DNA from: Polyporus tsugae
Taxonomy: Eukaryota > Basidiomycota > Agaricomycetes > Polyporales > Polyporaceae
Assembly: GCA_024305745.1 (NCBI GenBank)
Contig: JAHRBS010000013.1
Location: 2,480,001 to 2,544,000 of the forward strand
Length of the DNA stretch: 64,000 nt
Reading direction: 5' to 3'
A program made the translations under genes and the position numbers. This document shows, in pieces, positions 10,301 through 21,040 of this stretch (position 1 is its first letter; each line of letters opens with the position of its first letter). Under the pieces are notes generated by a model. The model did no database searches, had not been told where the DNA came from, and saw only the letters and a list, made by a program, of their open reading frames with translations.

Positions 10301-11969
10301 GACCCTCCTCGCACTTGGGACGATGCTCTCCGAACCTCTGCTAAGTGGCTTTGGCGACACTGCCGCCATCTCATCCCCCCTCCTGAACTACTCTATCCTC
10401 AAGTTGCGCAAGTCTTCCAGACATATGGACCACTAAAGGATGCAGCAACTGGGCTTCCGCTCTTCAATACTGCAGCATGGCGCACAGCGAAGAATATTCT
10501 TACACTTATCCGGATGGGCTACCTTTCAGATCCGCCCGGCATCCCCCTTTACACCGTGATTGGCCTCGATCGCAAGGCCAACAATCTTCCCATCTTCCGG
10601 TGCATCCGTGGGACGAATTGGACAGAGGGTGGAGTTCACCGACATCTTCAAACACATCTGCCAACATCCGGTGTTTCGCCGCGGCATATGCTCAATCGTC
10701 TATACGACTTTATTCTGAGGCACAATCTTCTGGTGAGTGAATCTATTAATATGCATGCACACCCGGAAAGCTAATACAAAGCTACTTGTGAGGTCGGGAC
10801 GTACAACTCAACAGGGCAACGATATCGCGGCCATTACGACATTTGGCTGGTGAATGAGCTTCAAGAGATGCTCGTTCTGATGGCAGACCTTATTCCGGAC
10901 TCTCGGCAGATCAGCGGATGGGTTAACGGCAACCTCTATCAGTGCACATCAGAGGTCTTTGGAATTCTACCCATCCCTGAGGAAGTCTGGTTAAGCCATG
11001 GTATGGAGCCATTCATTTCCGCCACTGATGCTTCGCAGCGCCATAGCTGGCTTGCGCAGAAGCACGGAACACGGAAGGCAGTCCTCCCCCTCCACTCGAC
11101 CGCAGAGTATCACAAGTTCATTGAGCTCATGCAAGATGATCCCGCATTCAATCCTAGATCTGATGGCGAGCCCATCTGGGCAGAAGCTGTCAAGATCTGG
11201 AACCGTATCGCCGAGATGGACAACGCAATTTCGTACAAGGTATGATGGATATTACCATATTAGTCGGGAGGAACTGCGCCACTGATTTGTTAGCATGATG
11301 GCGCGCAGCTCATCGAACACCTCAAGTCTCATTTCACCGTGTGGCGGTCAAACGCAAACATCAAGTCCACGCTCTCACAGACGAAGGAACACCAAAAGCC
11401 AGTGGAGCTTGCTGTGCGCAATCCACAGCGTTCTGAGCGGGCACCACGAGCACTGGAGCGTCAACAAGTGACCAAGACTCTTCTTGCGGGCTTACTCCCA
11501 TTGGATGACACGGTGCGCAACATTAGCTTTGCTTGCTAGTAGGATCAAACTCACGATATTGTGATTACAGCCAACTGCAGACTTGGATCCGGGTCATCCG
11601 AGCCAATCGGAGGGCTCAAAGTCGTCCACAATGCTTATCCCGGCCTCCACACCCAGTATTCGCATGGCATCACCATCATCCGGCTGCTCACCATCTACTC
11701 GCGCTCCGAGTCAACTGGATACATTGGAGACCAGCATTCACATCGAGACCCTTGCTCGGAAGAGAGCTCTTACCAGCAGCGAAGACAGCCAACCGGCTCC
11801 GAAGAAACCTCGCAAGCCGAGATCTTGCCAGAAGTGTGGGACGGAGGCCTGCCCTGGGAGACAACGAACGTCTTTATGCCGGGGGTGTTGTCGGGATTGT
11901 GGGAAGAAGGACTGTCGCGGATGGAACAGCAAGCGTCCAGACAAGCTGTGCTCACAAGCGTGGGACTAG
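7311..11969 (+). pseudogene. DUF6729-like / transposase-like / DEDDy 3'-5' exonuclease gene, main part, two nonsense codons
   Basis: Exons are about 7316-8518, 8580-9080, 9137-10732, 10793-11239, 11294-11512 and 11571-11969, with introns of 54-61 bp. In order it encodes a proline/serine linker, a Cys-pair domain (CPTCGTRLNCHG then CCPVC, 7920-8040) resembling DUF6729, and an RNase H-fold-like segment with AIDHSHK and FYTDN (8500-8780) reminiscent of DDE transposases. A 3'-5' exonuclease follows with Exo I GLDTEWN (8980-9000), Exo II VGWMIDVNL and Exo III YAALDVYASL. After a long uncharacterised region comes a basic, Cys-rich tail (CQKCGTEACPG, CRDCGKKDC). In-frame TGA codons fall at 8156-8158 and 9239-9241, the second just after the Exo II Asp; both look like CGA to TGA. 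The gene was otherwise intact when the copia element landed. Domain names are from memory of family patterns. Confidence 0.8.
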
Positions 11970-12752
11970 GACAGTGCTGATATTTGCATGGTGTTGTGTA
12001 TTGTAGTACCAAGCATAATCATCCGAGCAGATCTTGATACCAAAACTCGGGCTGCGTGCCATCCTTTCAAAGAAGACGTCCTCTTCCTCCCCCTTCAAAT
12101 ATTTTTATTGTTATTATTGGATTATTTAAATTTCGCCCACAGGTATCAGTATCGAGCCACGGTTGTCGTCAAAAAAACGTCTCCTCGCAATGCTGACAGT
12201 GACGTACCAATAGGGACACGGACGGCCAATCGGTACAACTATGGCCAATTCCAGCTGTTTCAAGGTGAGGACGCGTACTCGGACAGCGAGAGGTCCTCAG
12301 GGACTTGCACGAAAGCCTAAAAACACTGGCAAACATCAGTGCACCCCAAAAACCGGCAGTACCAAACCCTTGCCCATCCCAAGTCCAGACTAGCGTCTCG
12401 ACCGCCCCCTCATCCTCCCTTTGAAAACCCCCTGCAAAAGTGCTTTACACGGACCATGGAGACTTGTGTAATAATTTACCAGCTATGCGAGGACTAAACA
12501 TGAACGTAAACGGCATTATCCGCGCCAACGTGCAATAAAAAGTATCCGTAAAGTGCGCACCGACACCCCCCACCCCCAAACTCCTCTGATAGTACATGGT
12601 ACACAAACCCGCATCGTCATCGTCATCGTCATGTCGACGTGCGCAGTACCAGCCCCGCCGTCCCGATCCCGAAGTCTCATGTCCAGCACGTCGTCCGAGC
12701 CAACCGGGTCCTATGTCAGAGTCGCAATCGAGGATCCATGGCAAAGGGCGAA
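11970..12752. other. Intergenic, converging 3' ends
   Basis: These 783 bases lie between the exonuclease pseudogene and AVL9, whose 3' ends face each other. An AT-rich stretch at 12100-12130 (TTTTTATTGTTATTATTGG) could hold polyadenylation signals for either gene. I see no further gene. Confidence 0.6.
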
Positions 12753-15700
12753 TCACACCGCGAACCCAGTATCGCCCGAGGATATCGTCGACATCGCGTC
12801 CGAGTCCTTCACCTTGGACATCGCCTGGTCCAGACCCCCATGCACATACACCTCGTCCAGATTCCTCGGCTGCAGGATCGCCGCGTCCTCTGGCGGGACC
12901 GGCGGCATCTCCTTCTCCTTCTCCTTAGAATCGCTGGGAACGGGTGGAACAGGCGGCGGCGCAGGCGAAGGCCCGCGCGACAGCGACGCGATGCTGGGCG
13001 GGCGCGACGACGACACTGAGAGCCGCGCCGTGCGCTGCGAGAAGAACGAGCCGACGGACACGCCCCACGACCCGAACGTCGACGGCGCCGGCATCGGAGG
13101 CTCGGGCTGTGCGCGCGCCTGCGCGCCGACGATGCTGAGCGGGCGCAGGCCGCCCTTCGTCAGCGCCGGTGTCGCCGTCGGGGTCACCGTGGCGTCATTC
13201 CGGGAGATCTCGACGGAGCTCTTGCGCGACGGAGGCGAGGCGTCGCTCTCTCGCGAGTTGACTTTCGTCAGGACCGAAGAGCCGTCGCTCGTGCTTCGCT
13301 GCATCCAGCGCTCGCGCACGCCCGCGACAGCGCTGAGGAAGTTGGTGGAGCCCGCTGCGAGCGTGCGCGAGATGGCTTCTCGCGTGGGTGCGAGCTGCTG
13401 GTCGAGCTTGAGGTCTTGGATGCCCTCCGAGAGACGCAGGCTGATATCGGCGACGACGGACGGCTTCTCGCTGCATGGATGCCTGCATTGCGATGATGAG
13501 CGAAGTGTCGACGTGAGCGTTGCGCTGAAGTGACTCACCGTGCCTCGACAATGTCGAATAACAAAGGATCCGTGACGCGCTCCCAGACCTCATATGCATG
13601 CGACTTCTTGAACTCTTGGATCCAGAGCATGTTGAAGTCTTGCTGCGAGTTCGGGTCTCCCGACCCGTCTGTGATAACGACACCGTTGCCCTGACCCTTG
13701 GCGAAGAACGAGGCATACTTCACTGATGACAAAGCGCCAAAGATGTATTCCTCGAACTTCTGGCGGAGGTAATCATCGCTGCCCTTAAAGCTACGCCATC
13801 GTCAGGTGCGACTCGTCGAACGTTCAGGGCTCATGTGCAGCTTACAGCATATTCATATTGACATCCGGGTTCAGGGTATACCCGTCGTTGACATCCTTCA
13901 CGATCTCGTCCATCCACTTCCGGTCGGCCGCCGTCAGAGCGACCATCCGCTCAACATTGGGGTTGCGGAACTCAATTGTACCAGTCGCAATCTATTCGAG
14001 CAGCGTCGTCAAAGCATGGTCCACGTTTGCCATAGCGAACGGAAAACACTTACGTTCACGAGCAGATCGATCTCCTTCTGTTCCGTGACGATCGAGTTGG
14101 TGCTTCCGCATAGCCAGCCCGCCGTATCCTTGAGTATGTCGAGCTGCTGTAATGGCAGGTATGGCTGGAAGAAGGAATCCTGAGAAACTGCTGTCAAAGA
14201 TCTGTGTGTAGCGATGATGCATACACGCGCATACCTTGCCAAATAGGTCGAGAGGAAGTCCCATGTAAGCCAACATGCTCTTGGGATCGGAGGTCTTGAG
14301 CGAGTTCGGTCGTGAAAGGGTCGTGGCGCGGGACGCCAGGAGCGGAGAACCTGCATCGTCCAAGTTGTGGAGAAGACCTGTGCAACAGTGTTAGTTGTCC
14401 CTCCGCGTTGGTTGATCAAAGAGCGTACCGGGAATGAGGGTCACTAATGAGTACTGGTATGTACATAGGCGCTCGACTGGATGACCGAAGAACATAATCT
14501 AGGTGGGCGAGCGATTGAGCAACAGAGTTGATGACAGGCTTGACCAACTTGCTTACTCTCTTCTGCAGCATGAGCGCTTTAACTAGAACCAGTGTTCGTT
14601 GGCGGAAGTTATGAACCAATTCCCGGAGACTGGTACCTGCAACCAACAGTAATTTAGCACGGGAACGAACATCCTAAACGCAAGGTGTCAATATTACCCA
14701 TGTATAAACCACTCTCAGTCATTTGACCGCGGAGGGAAGGCTCGAGTGACGAGTGGAAATCATCAAGTATGCTGGTGTCAGTGAAATCCCGCTGAGAGAA
14801 CAATGCTCGTGTGACCACGCCCAACCGGTCGCTATTTTGCCCCGTATCAGCATCTCCCTAAGCACAAAGTAATGTGCATCGTACCGAATGGGCCCAAAGA
14901 CAGGTTTCGACGCAATGACTACAACTGCCTTTTGGACGGTTGACCGAGTCACGTCTGGGCCTTTGACGAGCAGGTCCGCAGAGCTGATTTGCCGGTTACA
15001 TCTGCACGCCGCTGTTTGTGTCCCGTGCGAGCAAAGTGCGTGAGAGAGACTTACGAGATACCGAAGAGAGTGGTCGGGTTCGATGTTGATGGCACCAGAT
15101 GGAAGTACGAGTAGTCTTCCGTCGTCTATCATGTGTGTGATCAGAACGACTTCCATTTGTGCAGTATCGACGTCATGACTTACAAGGTGTGCACCGTCGG
15201 GGAGCGCGAGGAAAGGAAGAATCTTGGCAATCTCCTCGTCTTCGAAGATGTCTCCCCTCGAAAACTCTATCTTGGGCCCAACCTGCGTCCATCACGGTGC
15301 GCAGCACAACGGAATGTAGGATGTCAAGGGCGGGGTGGTAAAACGGAACGGTAGAGAACATACCAAGTGGTTGAAGTCGACCAACGCGATGCCCAAGACT
15401 AACGGCCCCCTGGTAGGCTGGACGATCAAGGACTCTGGACGCGCCTTCTTGGAATATGATGTGGATGAAGAACCGAATGACGCGATGCTCTCTCTGTCAC
15501 TCTTTGAAGGAAAGCTTGTCGAGGAGGGCGGTGATGAAACCGAAAACGTGGTTGAGGGAGGTAATGACGGGGGCAAGGGCGTTGCCAAGGATTTCTCTAT
15601 CTCATGCATTGATGGAGCGATGCTAGACAGAGGGGACTCGCCATCTTCATACTTGCGCGCGAAGAAACTCCTGTCGTCTCCGTCCAACTCCGAGGCAGGC

Positions 15701-15990
15701 GAACTGGTATCGGTCTCGGTGGTATAACGTTTGGAGAGAGCGGCGAGGGAGAGGCTCTGGCGGACCAGGGTTACGGGAGTGATCACTGGCTCTTGCGGGG
15801 GTAAGACCGCGAGAGAGGTGGAATCGCGAGGAGAGCGTGGTGGAGAGGAGAGTGCGATTGAGCGAGCGGAGGCGGTGTCGCCGTCGGAGAAGTGAGGTTC
15901 GTCAAGGTGGTCATCGTCATGGTCTGTGTCGATAAGAAAGCGGGAGTTGATTGGAGAAGGCTCTGGGGAGTGGTCGAAGGCCGAGGACAT
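12753..15990 (-). CDS. AVL9: AVL9-family DENN-domain secretory pathway protein
   Basis: Twelve exons: 15990-15364, 15282-15184, 15125-15055, 15001-14885, 14831-14698, 14636-14557, 14498-14429, 14377-14235, 14179-14054, 13991-13846, 13790-13539 and 13482-12753. Together they give 864 codons in one frame. After a serine-rich N-terminus of about 200 residues comes the Avl9 DENN core: LVLGIALVDFNHLVGP, ILPFLALPDGAHLTTEDYSY, STVQKAVVVIASKPVFGPIR, LGVVTRALFSQRDF, ELVHNFRQRTLVLVKAL, FFGHPVERLCTYQYSLVTL and FQPYLPLQQLDILKD. The C-terminus is low-complexity and proline-rich. Avl9 acts in exocytic traffic from the late Golgi in yeast. Start ATG 15990 opens a frame uninterrupted to the first splice site. 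The exon lengths sum to a multiple of three, supporting the splice calls. Confidence 0.93.
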
Positions 15991-16871
15991 GGCGACTCGC
16001 GAGCTATCAAGAGGTGCCTGTATATCACGGAATCACCGGCGAGGAGGGGCGCAGACGTCAAGAAGCGGCGTCAGAGTGGGTGGGAGACGATGGGTATGGT
16101 GTTGAAGGGAGCGGAATGGGAGGAAAGCAGGCCCGGGGCAAAGTCAGAAAATGAGAGACAGGGAGACGAGCTAAGAGAGAGATGGTGGGCGTTGCTGAGG
16201 CTGAGGCTGTTGCGAGGTCAGAGGCTTGTCCAGGTCCGTCTCAGTCTCGCCAACAATCCAAAGCCTTGACTCAGGCGCCCACTCCCATCCCTTCACATAT
16301 CGGCGCAGCCACGTGGATGTGATCCCATCGAGGGTCGTTCGCATCATCCACCCGGCGCCCTAGGCCTCTCTCTGTCTCTTTTCATGAAGGCAAATTCAGT
16401 GCCATACACGTCCTTGCGAATTCCTGCCAGCCTCTACTTACTCTTGAGCTCGAACGCCGACGCTCGACCCTCTCGTAATCTTCAGCACTGTGTTTCAGCC
16501 GCGCAACCTGATGGCCAAACCTACTCAACATCACTCGCACAGCTATCCAACCCACGACATGATGCACTCCTTGTGCGCTCCTGGGATGCATCTTCATAGC
16601 TTCCTTCATTCGGCACTCGTTTCTGGAACGGACCTTTCCAATTCCATATTCACGCATTAAGTTGTAATGTAATCCGAGAGAGAGAGAGGCGTGATAAACC
16701 CTAAGCTAAGGTTTGGATGACGCTCGATCAGCTCAAGATGAGCTGATTCTTGACCTCAAGGTTCGAATGACGCGGCCTGCATGCCTTCGGCTCTGCAGTT
16801 TTCTGTGATCATGATTCATGACCTTCATCGACTATAGCCTATAGGCACCCGGTTTGTTTCTCGCCTCCGAT
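15991..16871. other. Divergent promoter region between AVL9 and the PanE-like gene
   Basis: These 881 bases hold the 5' flanks of two divergently transcribed genes. There is a short GA-rich run at 16676-16690 and two similar TTGACCTCAAGGTTCGAATGACG-like and AAGGTTTGGATGACG segments (about 16708-16775) that form a diverged direct repeat. No gene seen. Confidence 0.5.
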
Positions 16872-18378
16872 ATGTCCGCCGTTGAAATTGTCGACGTATG
16901 CGCAGTTGGTTTTGGTGGTGAGGGGAAGGTCACAGTTCCTAGCGTAGAACCACCACAACCGACTTAACCTCCCAGCGATCGGAGCGCTCTATGCCTTCGC
17001 TCTAAACAAGACCAGTAAAGTTCGCCTGACTGCGGTGTGCAGGTTGGTGGATTGACATGCGATCCAGGATCCTCCTGCGGCGACGCTAACTTGACGGTAA
17101 TGCCATATTGAACAGATCAAACTACAATGTCCTACAAGGTTATCTCATCCCACCTTAGCCCGGTGCTCGTGGACACCTCAGCTGAACCTGGCCTTTCATG
17201 ATGCCCAATCTCAGACATAGGGCTGGACTTTGAGTCCGACAGATTGGGAAACCACAACGCATGGAAGCCATACCGCGGTAAGCTCAAGTCGATCATATTC
17301 GAGTTGGATCCAGCCTTCATCTCCACTCGCGGGAGGGGGCGGCCAGACTGAGACTAATTTTGACATCATCGCCATCCCACCTTCCAGTCGTACGCACCGT
17401 CGAAGAAGCCGCAGATCGCACGTACGCGTACGTCGTCTGCGCGTTCAAGGCCGTCCCGGAGATCACGACCACCCCCGCCCTGCTCGCCCCGCTTATCTCC
17501 AAGCTCGCCAGTGCTCCACCCGACCCTAATACCCCCGTGACGTCCACGTTCGTCCTGCTCCAGAACGGCATCGGAATCGAAGACGACCTTCTCGAGGCGC
17601 TCTGCGCGATCCACGCTCCCGTCCGAGCGATCGTCGTCTCGGGCTGCTGCTGGGTCGACACGACCACCGTCGACGGGGGGCGCAAGATCGTGCAGCACGG
17701 GAACGAGAGGCTCGTGCTGGGTTACCACCGCCCCTCCGCTGCCGCTGCGAGCTTCAGCGAAGACGCAGCCAAGAAGTCACTTGACGAGCTCGTCGAATTG
17801 TTCCGTGCTGGAGGATCCGTCGTCGAAGCTGCCCCAGACGCCGACGTCGCACGGTGGCGCAAGGTGCTCTGGTAAGGTTCAACATCTCCAAGCTTGAATG
17901 AATGAGGCTGGCGGGGAAGGTCTTGGCCTTGCGTGGACCATTCATTCGTTCCGTTTATCGACAAGCCTATCGCTCACACGGTTGGCCTTCTAGGAACGCG
18001 TCCTTCTCCACTATCTGCACCCTGGCCCGGGCACACGTCGGTAACGTGCTCGCACTCGAGTCTTCCCGCCAGGCACTTAAGGACATCATGGCGGAAGTGC
18101 TCACCGTCGCACGCGCGTCGCTCACGCCCTCGCCTGCAGTAGAACAGGAACTCTCGGACGCAGTCATCGACCGCATTATCGCGAACGAGAACCCGAAATC
18201 GGTCTTCCGCCCATCGATGCTCGTCGACCTCGACAATGGACGGCCAATGGAAGTCGAGGCGATCGTGGGAGGGGTGCTGAGGAGGGCAAGAGCCAAAGGA
18301 GTGTCTACGCCCAAGTTGGATCTTATATATGCGGGGCTTTCTGTCATTCAGAGCAACTTGATCAAAGGAGGGGCTTGA
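16872..18378 (+). CDS. 2-dehydropantoate 2-reductase (ketopantoate reductase, PanE/ApbA family)
   Basis: Six exons: 16872-16917, 16976-17042, 17116-17138, 17215-17277, 17388-17871 and 17994-18378, giving 355 residues. The first splice joins a Rossmann motif, AVGFGAIGALYAF (GxGxxG), for NADPH. It is followed by VRLTAVCRSNYNVLQ, then FVLLQNGIGIEDDL, the usual LQNG segment, and a helical C-terminal domain starting NASFSTICTL that ends in the family's typical region. The enzyme reduces 2-dehydropantoate to pantoate in the pantothenate/coenzyme A pathway; fungal paralogues of this family sometimes have other substrates, so the exact substrate is inferred. The donor of the second intron (GTTGGT) is weak. 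Stop TGA is at 18376. It converges on the minus-strand gene 130 bp downstream. Confidence 0.92.
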
Positions 18379-18510
18379 GGCAGGCGCCGGACGTGACCCA
18401 TGCGGGAACTGCGGAACGAGTGTACATTCATACTTGATATCCACACAGCGACGACAACATTGTAACATCCGGTATCTTACACGTCCGTCTAGAGATGTTG
18501 AGCGTGCCGC

Positions 18511-19976
18511 TTAAACGTAGCAGAGGATGCGGAAGTCCTGGATTGACGGATTATCAACCAAGGGTGGACAATGTATGGGATGTGATGCGGACGAACCTTG
18601 TGCTCCTTCTCGTCGTTACCGTAGGGAACGAACGCGCCCGAGAGCTTGGGACCACACTTGCCCGGGACAATGGCACCGCTGTGGGTCGCCTGGGCGATGA
18701 ACAACGGCGTGCCGTTGGCCTCGCGGCCACCCTCGACAGGGCGACCCGGAAGCTTGTCAAGCTCGACGCGGCCGCGGAAGTCAACCCAGCGAACGGCACG
18801 CTTATCACCTACGAGGACCTCGTACTTGGAGAGCTGGAACAGTAGGAAATGTTAGCAATGAGCCGGCCGAAGCCACACGCCCAAGTAGGGACTCACATGA
18901 TGTTCCTTGTGCGCGTACCCAATGACGCCACCCTTTTGGAAGATAGAACACGCCTTGCCAATCTCTGAATCAAAGGTGTCACGGAGATGTGATCAGATAG
19001 TGAAACGGTAGCGTTTGGCATTTGCATTGGTGGATACTTACGGAGACTCCCCTGATGCCGAAAGTAGATGAATTCACGGTTTCTCGCAGATGTCAAAGCT
19101 CCGGCTCACCTCGTGCCAGCCACGGCAGATGTAGTGAGGAGTGCCGTGCTCCTCTCCGCCGACGATAGCTTGTTCAGCGGGGATGTTCTTACCGTCCACC
19201 AGAATCCAAGATACCGGGCCGGCAGCGCGGCCGGCCCAGAAGTCATTGGTGCGTCTTTCGCTCTCGTGCAACCAGTTCTGGATGTCCCAAGCATGTTGCT
19301 TTTTCTACAGTGGTGCCAAGCCCGCCGTAACCCTGGTCAGACATGCGCATTCGTTACTGAGAAGTGGATGCCGAACATACCTCCTCATCACTCTTCTTGT
19401 GCTCGCTCCACGCGAAGACGCCCGCGCCGAGCGCAAGCGCACCGGCGAGAAGACCGCCACCGATCTGAAGAAAAGCAAGCAACCTTCAACACGAGCAATG
19501 ATTTCGAGGGTCCAGATGCGTACCTCGATCTCCTTCTTGCGCTCATCGCTGAGGGCGTCCCACCCGTGCTTGCGCTCCTCCTCGTGGACAGTGACGGTCT
19601 GCTCTTGCTTCTCGCCACTGCTCTGGCCAGGGTTATAGCCACTGGGTGCAGGGGGCTGGTGATGCTCCTCCCGGTGCTCGTGATGCTGCTGTTCCCCGCA
19701 ATCTTCGTCGGAGATGCGGCCCCAGAGTGCGGGGGTAACGGTAGGTGCCCAATCAGACTATTGTCGTGTGGTCAACGATGAGATCGCGAGGCCAGGGCAC
19801 TACTTCTGGACTGACCTGCGAGTTATGGGGCTGGATAATCTTGTACTTGTGGCCTACGAGCAATCGAGAGCACTGAGTAGAGGTCGAAGCTGAACGGGGT
19901 CCATGATCCACTCACCCTCGTACTCAACGACGGAGCCAGCGCCGTAGTAAGTTCCGGGCTCCCAGTAGGCGGTCAT
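18511..19976 (-). CDS. CBM5/12-like chitin-binding module + hydrophobic segment + DM9 repeats (DUF3421)
   Basis: Nine exons: 19976-19916, 19853-19816, 19757-19524, 19464-19381, 19304-19110, 19051-19042 (10 bp), 18964-18897, 18833-18597 and 18537-18511, giving 317 residues. The N-terminus is a CBM5/12 pattern: WEPGTYYGAGSVVEYEGHKY, then HNSQSDWAPTVTPALWGRI. It is followed by a His/Pro-rich linker, a glycine-rich hydrophobic stretch GGGLLAGALALGAGVFAW and two DM9 repeats (AIVGGEEHGTPHYICRGWHE to the first E-rich turn; ANGTPLFIAQATHSGAIVPG, GAFVPYGNDEKE, DFRILCYV). No N-terminal signal peptide is visible, so the location is unclear. DM9 proteins bind mannose-type sugars in some animals; here the ligand is unknown. 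The last intron (18538-18596) is chosen because it restores the conserved DM9 ending. Confidence 0.8.
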
Positions 19977-21040
19977 AACTGTAGACGTAGAGGCTGGAAG
20001 TGTAGAGAGGTATGCGAGGTTGGAAGGTTTGGGGAGGACTGATTGGAGTGATGACCTCGCGGGGGGGCTTATATATTCATGGCCGGCGTGAATTGAACTT
20101 AGGTACCCTAGATTCGGAGACGGCCGCAGCTATGTGACGGTCATGGAGAACTGCCATGGTCGTCGGCGATGATCAGATTAGGCGGAAATAGTAGTGCACG
20201 TGTGGGAGGAACAAGGGTCGAGAACATAGGTTAACGCGCTTTGGATGGGCACAGAAGACCGCAGGCCGCAAGTCTCCAGAACCGTGGTGTCGGAAGCATC
20301 AATTGGGCCGAATCAAGGCCGAATGGCATACATCGGTCATGTCTTGGGAGTCGAATGCCGCCAGGACGCACAGACACCACTCCGAGGACGATCGCTGTGT
20401 TGGGATGGGACAATGCAGCACTTCAAGGTTCAACGTTTCAACGTTCATGTCCGGTTGGCGTGAGGAGGGAGCAAAGCGGTATTGCGGAAAAGAAGTTGCT
20501 CCCAGGACCCCCCGTGGCCGGGCGCAGTGCATCCTGGCGAAGCTCAGCCATCGTCCCCGATGAATGGACTCACAGACGAGGACATAAGATGCCAGAGCAC
20601 TCAAACCTGTGACCCCAAACGTGCCATGCAGTTCCTCCTTCCAAGCTCGCTATGGCATGGTCGTTACATGCCCCGGACATGTCATGTGGAGACTGTGGCG
20701 TCAGCGAGCCCAGTGGGACATTTAATTCGGTGAGATAAAACGCTACGAATTCACGTTGCGTTGTCTGTCTGTTGAAATTATATTATCGAGGAGTGCGCGA
20801 GGCAAGCGATAGACATGAACAGGACATGAAGAGCCAGCGAAGTCCAAACGCAAGGGGAGTTGTTGGAGTGACTGCCATGCGAAGGGTGCATGACGTCCGG
20901 TTACCCAACATCCAACTTTTCGCACGCCCTCGACTCGTTGCTCGGTTGTGAATTTTCCTCCAACCCGGGCCCGACTTCGTCCTCTTTTCTTCTGCCTCCC
21001 CTCCTCGCCGTCCTCAACCCCTCGGCGCATTGTTGGCCCC
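19977..21040. other. Divergent promoter region between the DM9 gene and midasin
   Basis: These 1,064 bases separate the starts of two divergent genes. TATATATTC at 20072-20080 lies about 100 bp upstream of the minus-strand start, as TATA-like sequence. Short open stretches in 20240-20730 have no recognisable product and overlap in several frames. No gene seen. Confidence 0.5.

Noticed and set aside
12553..13533. A 326-codon plus-strand open frame opposite AVL9
   Set aside because: It is the antisense shadow of the GC-rich AVL9 C-terminal exon. The minus-strand reading has correct splice junctions to the conserved DENN exons.
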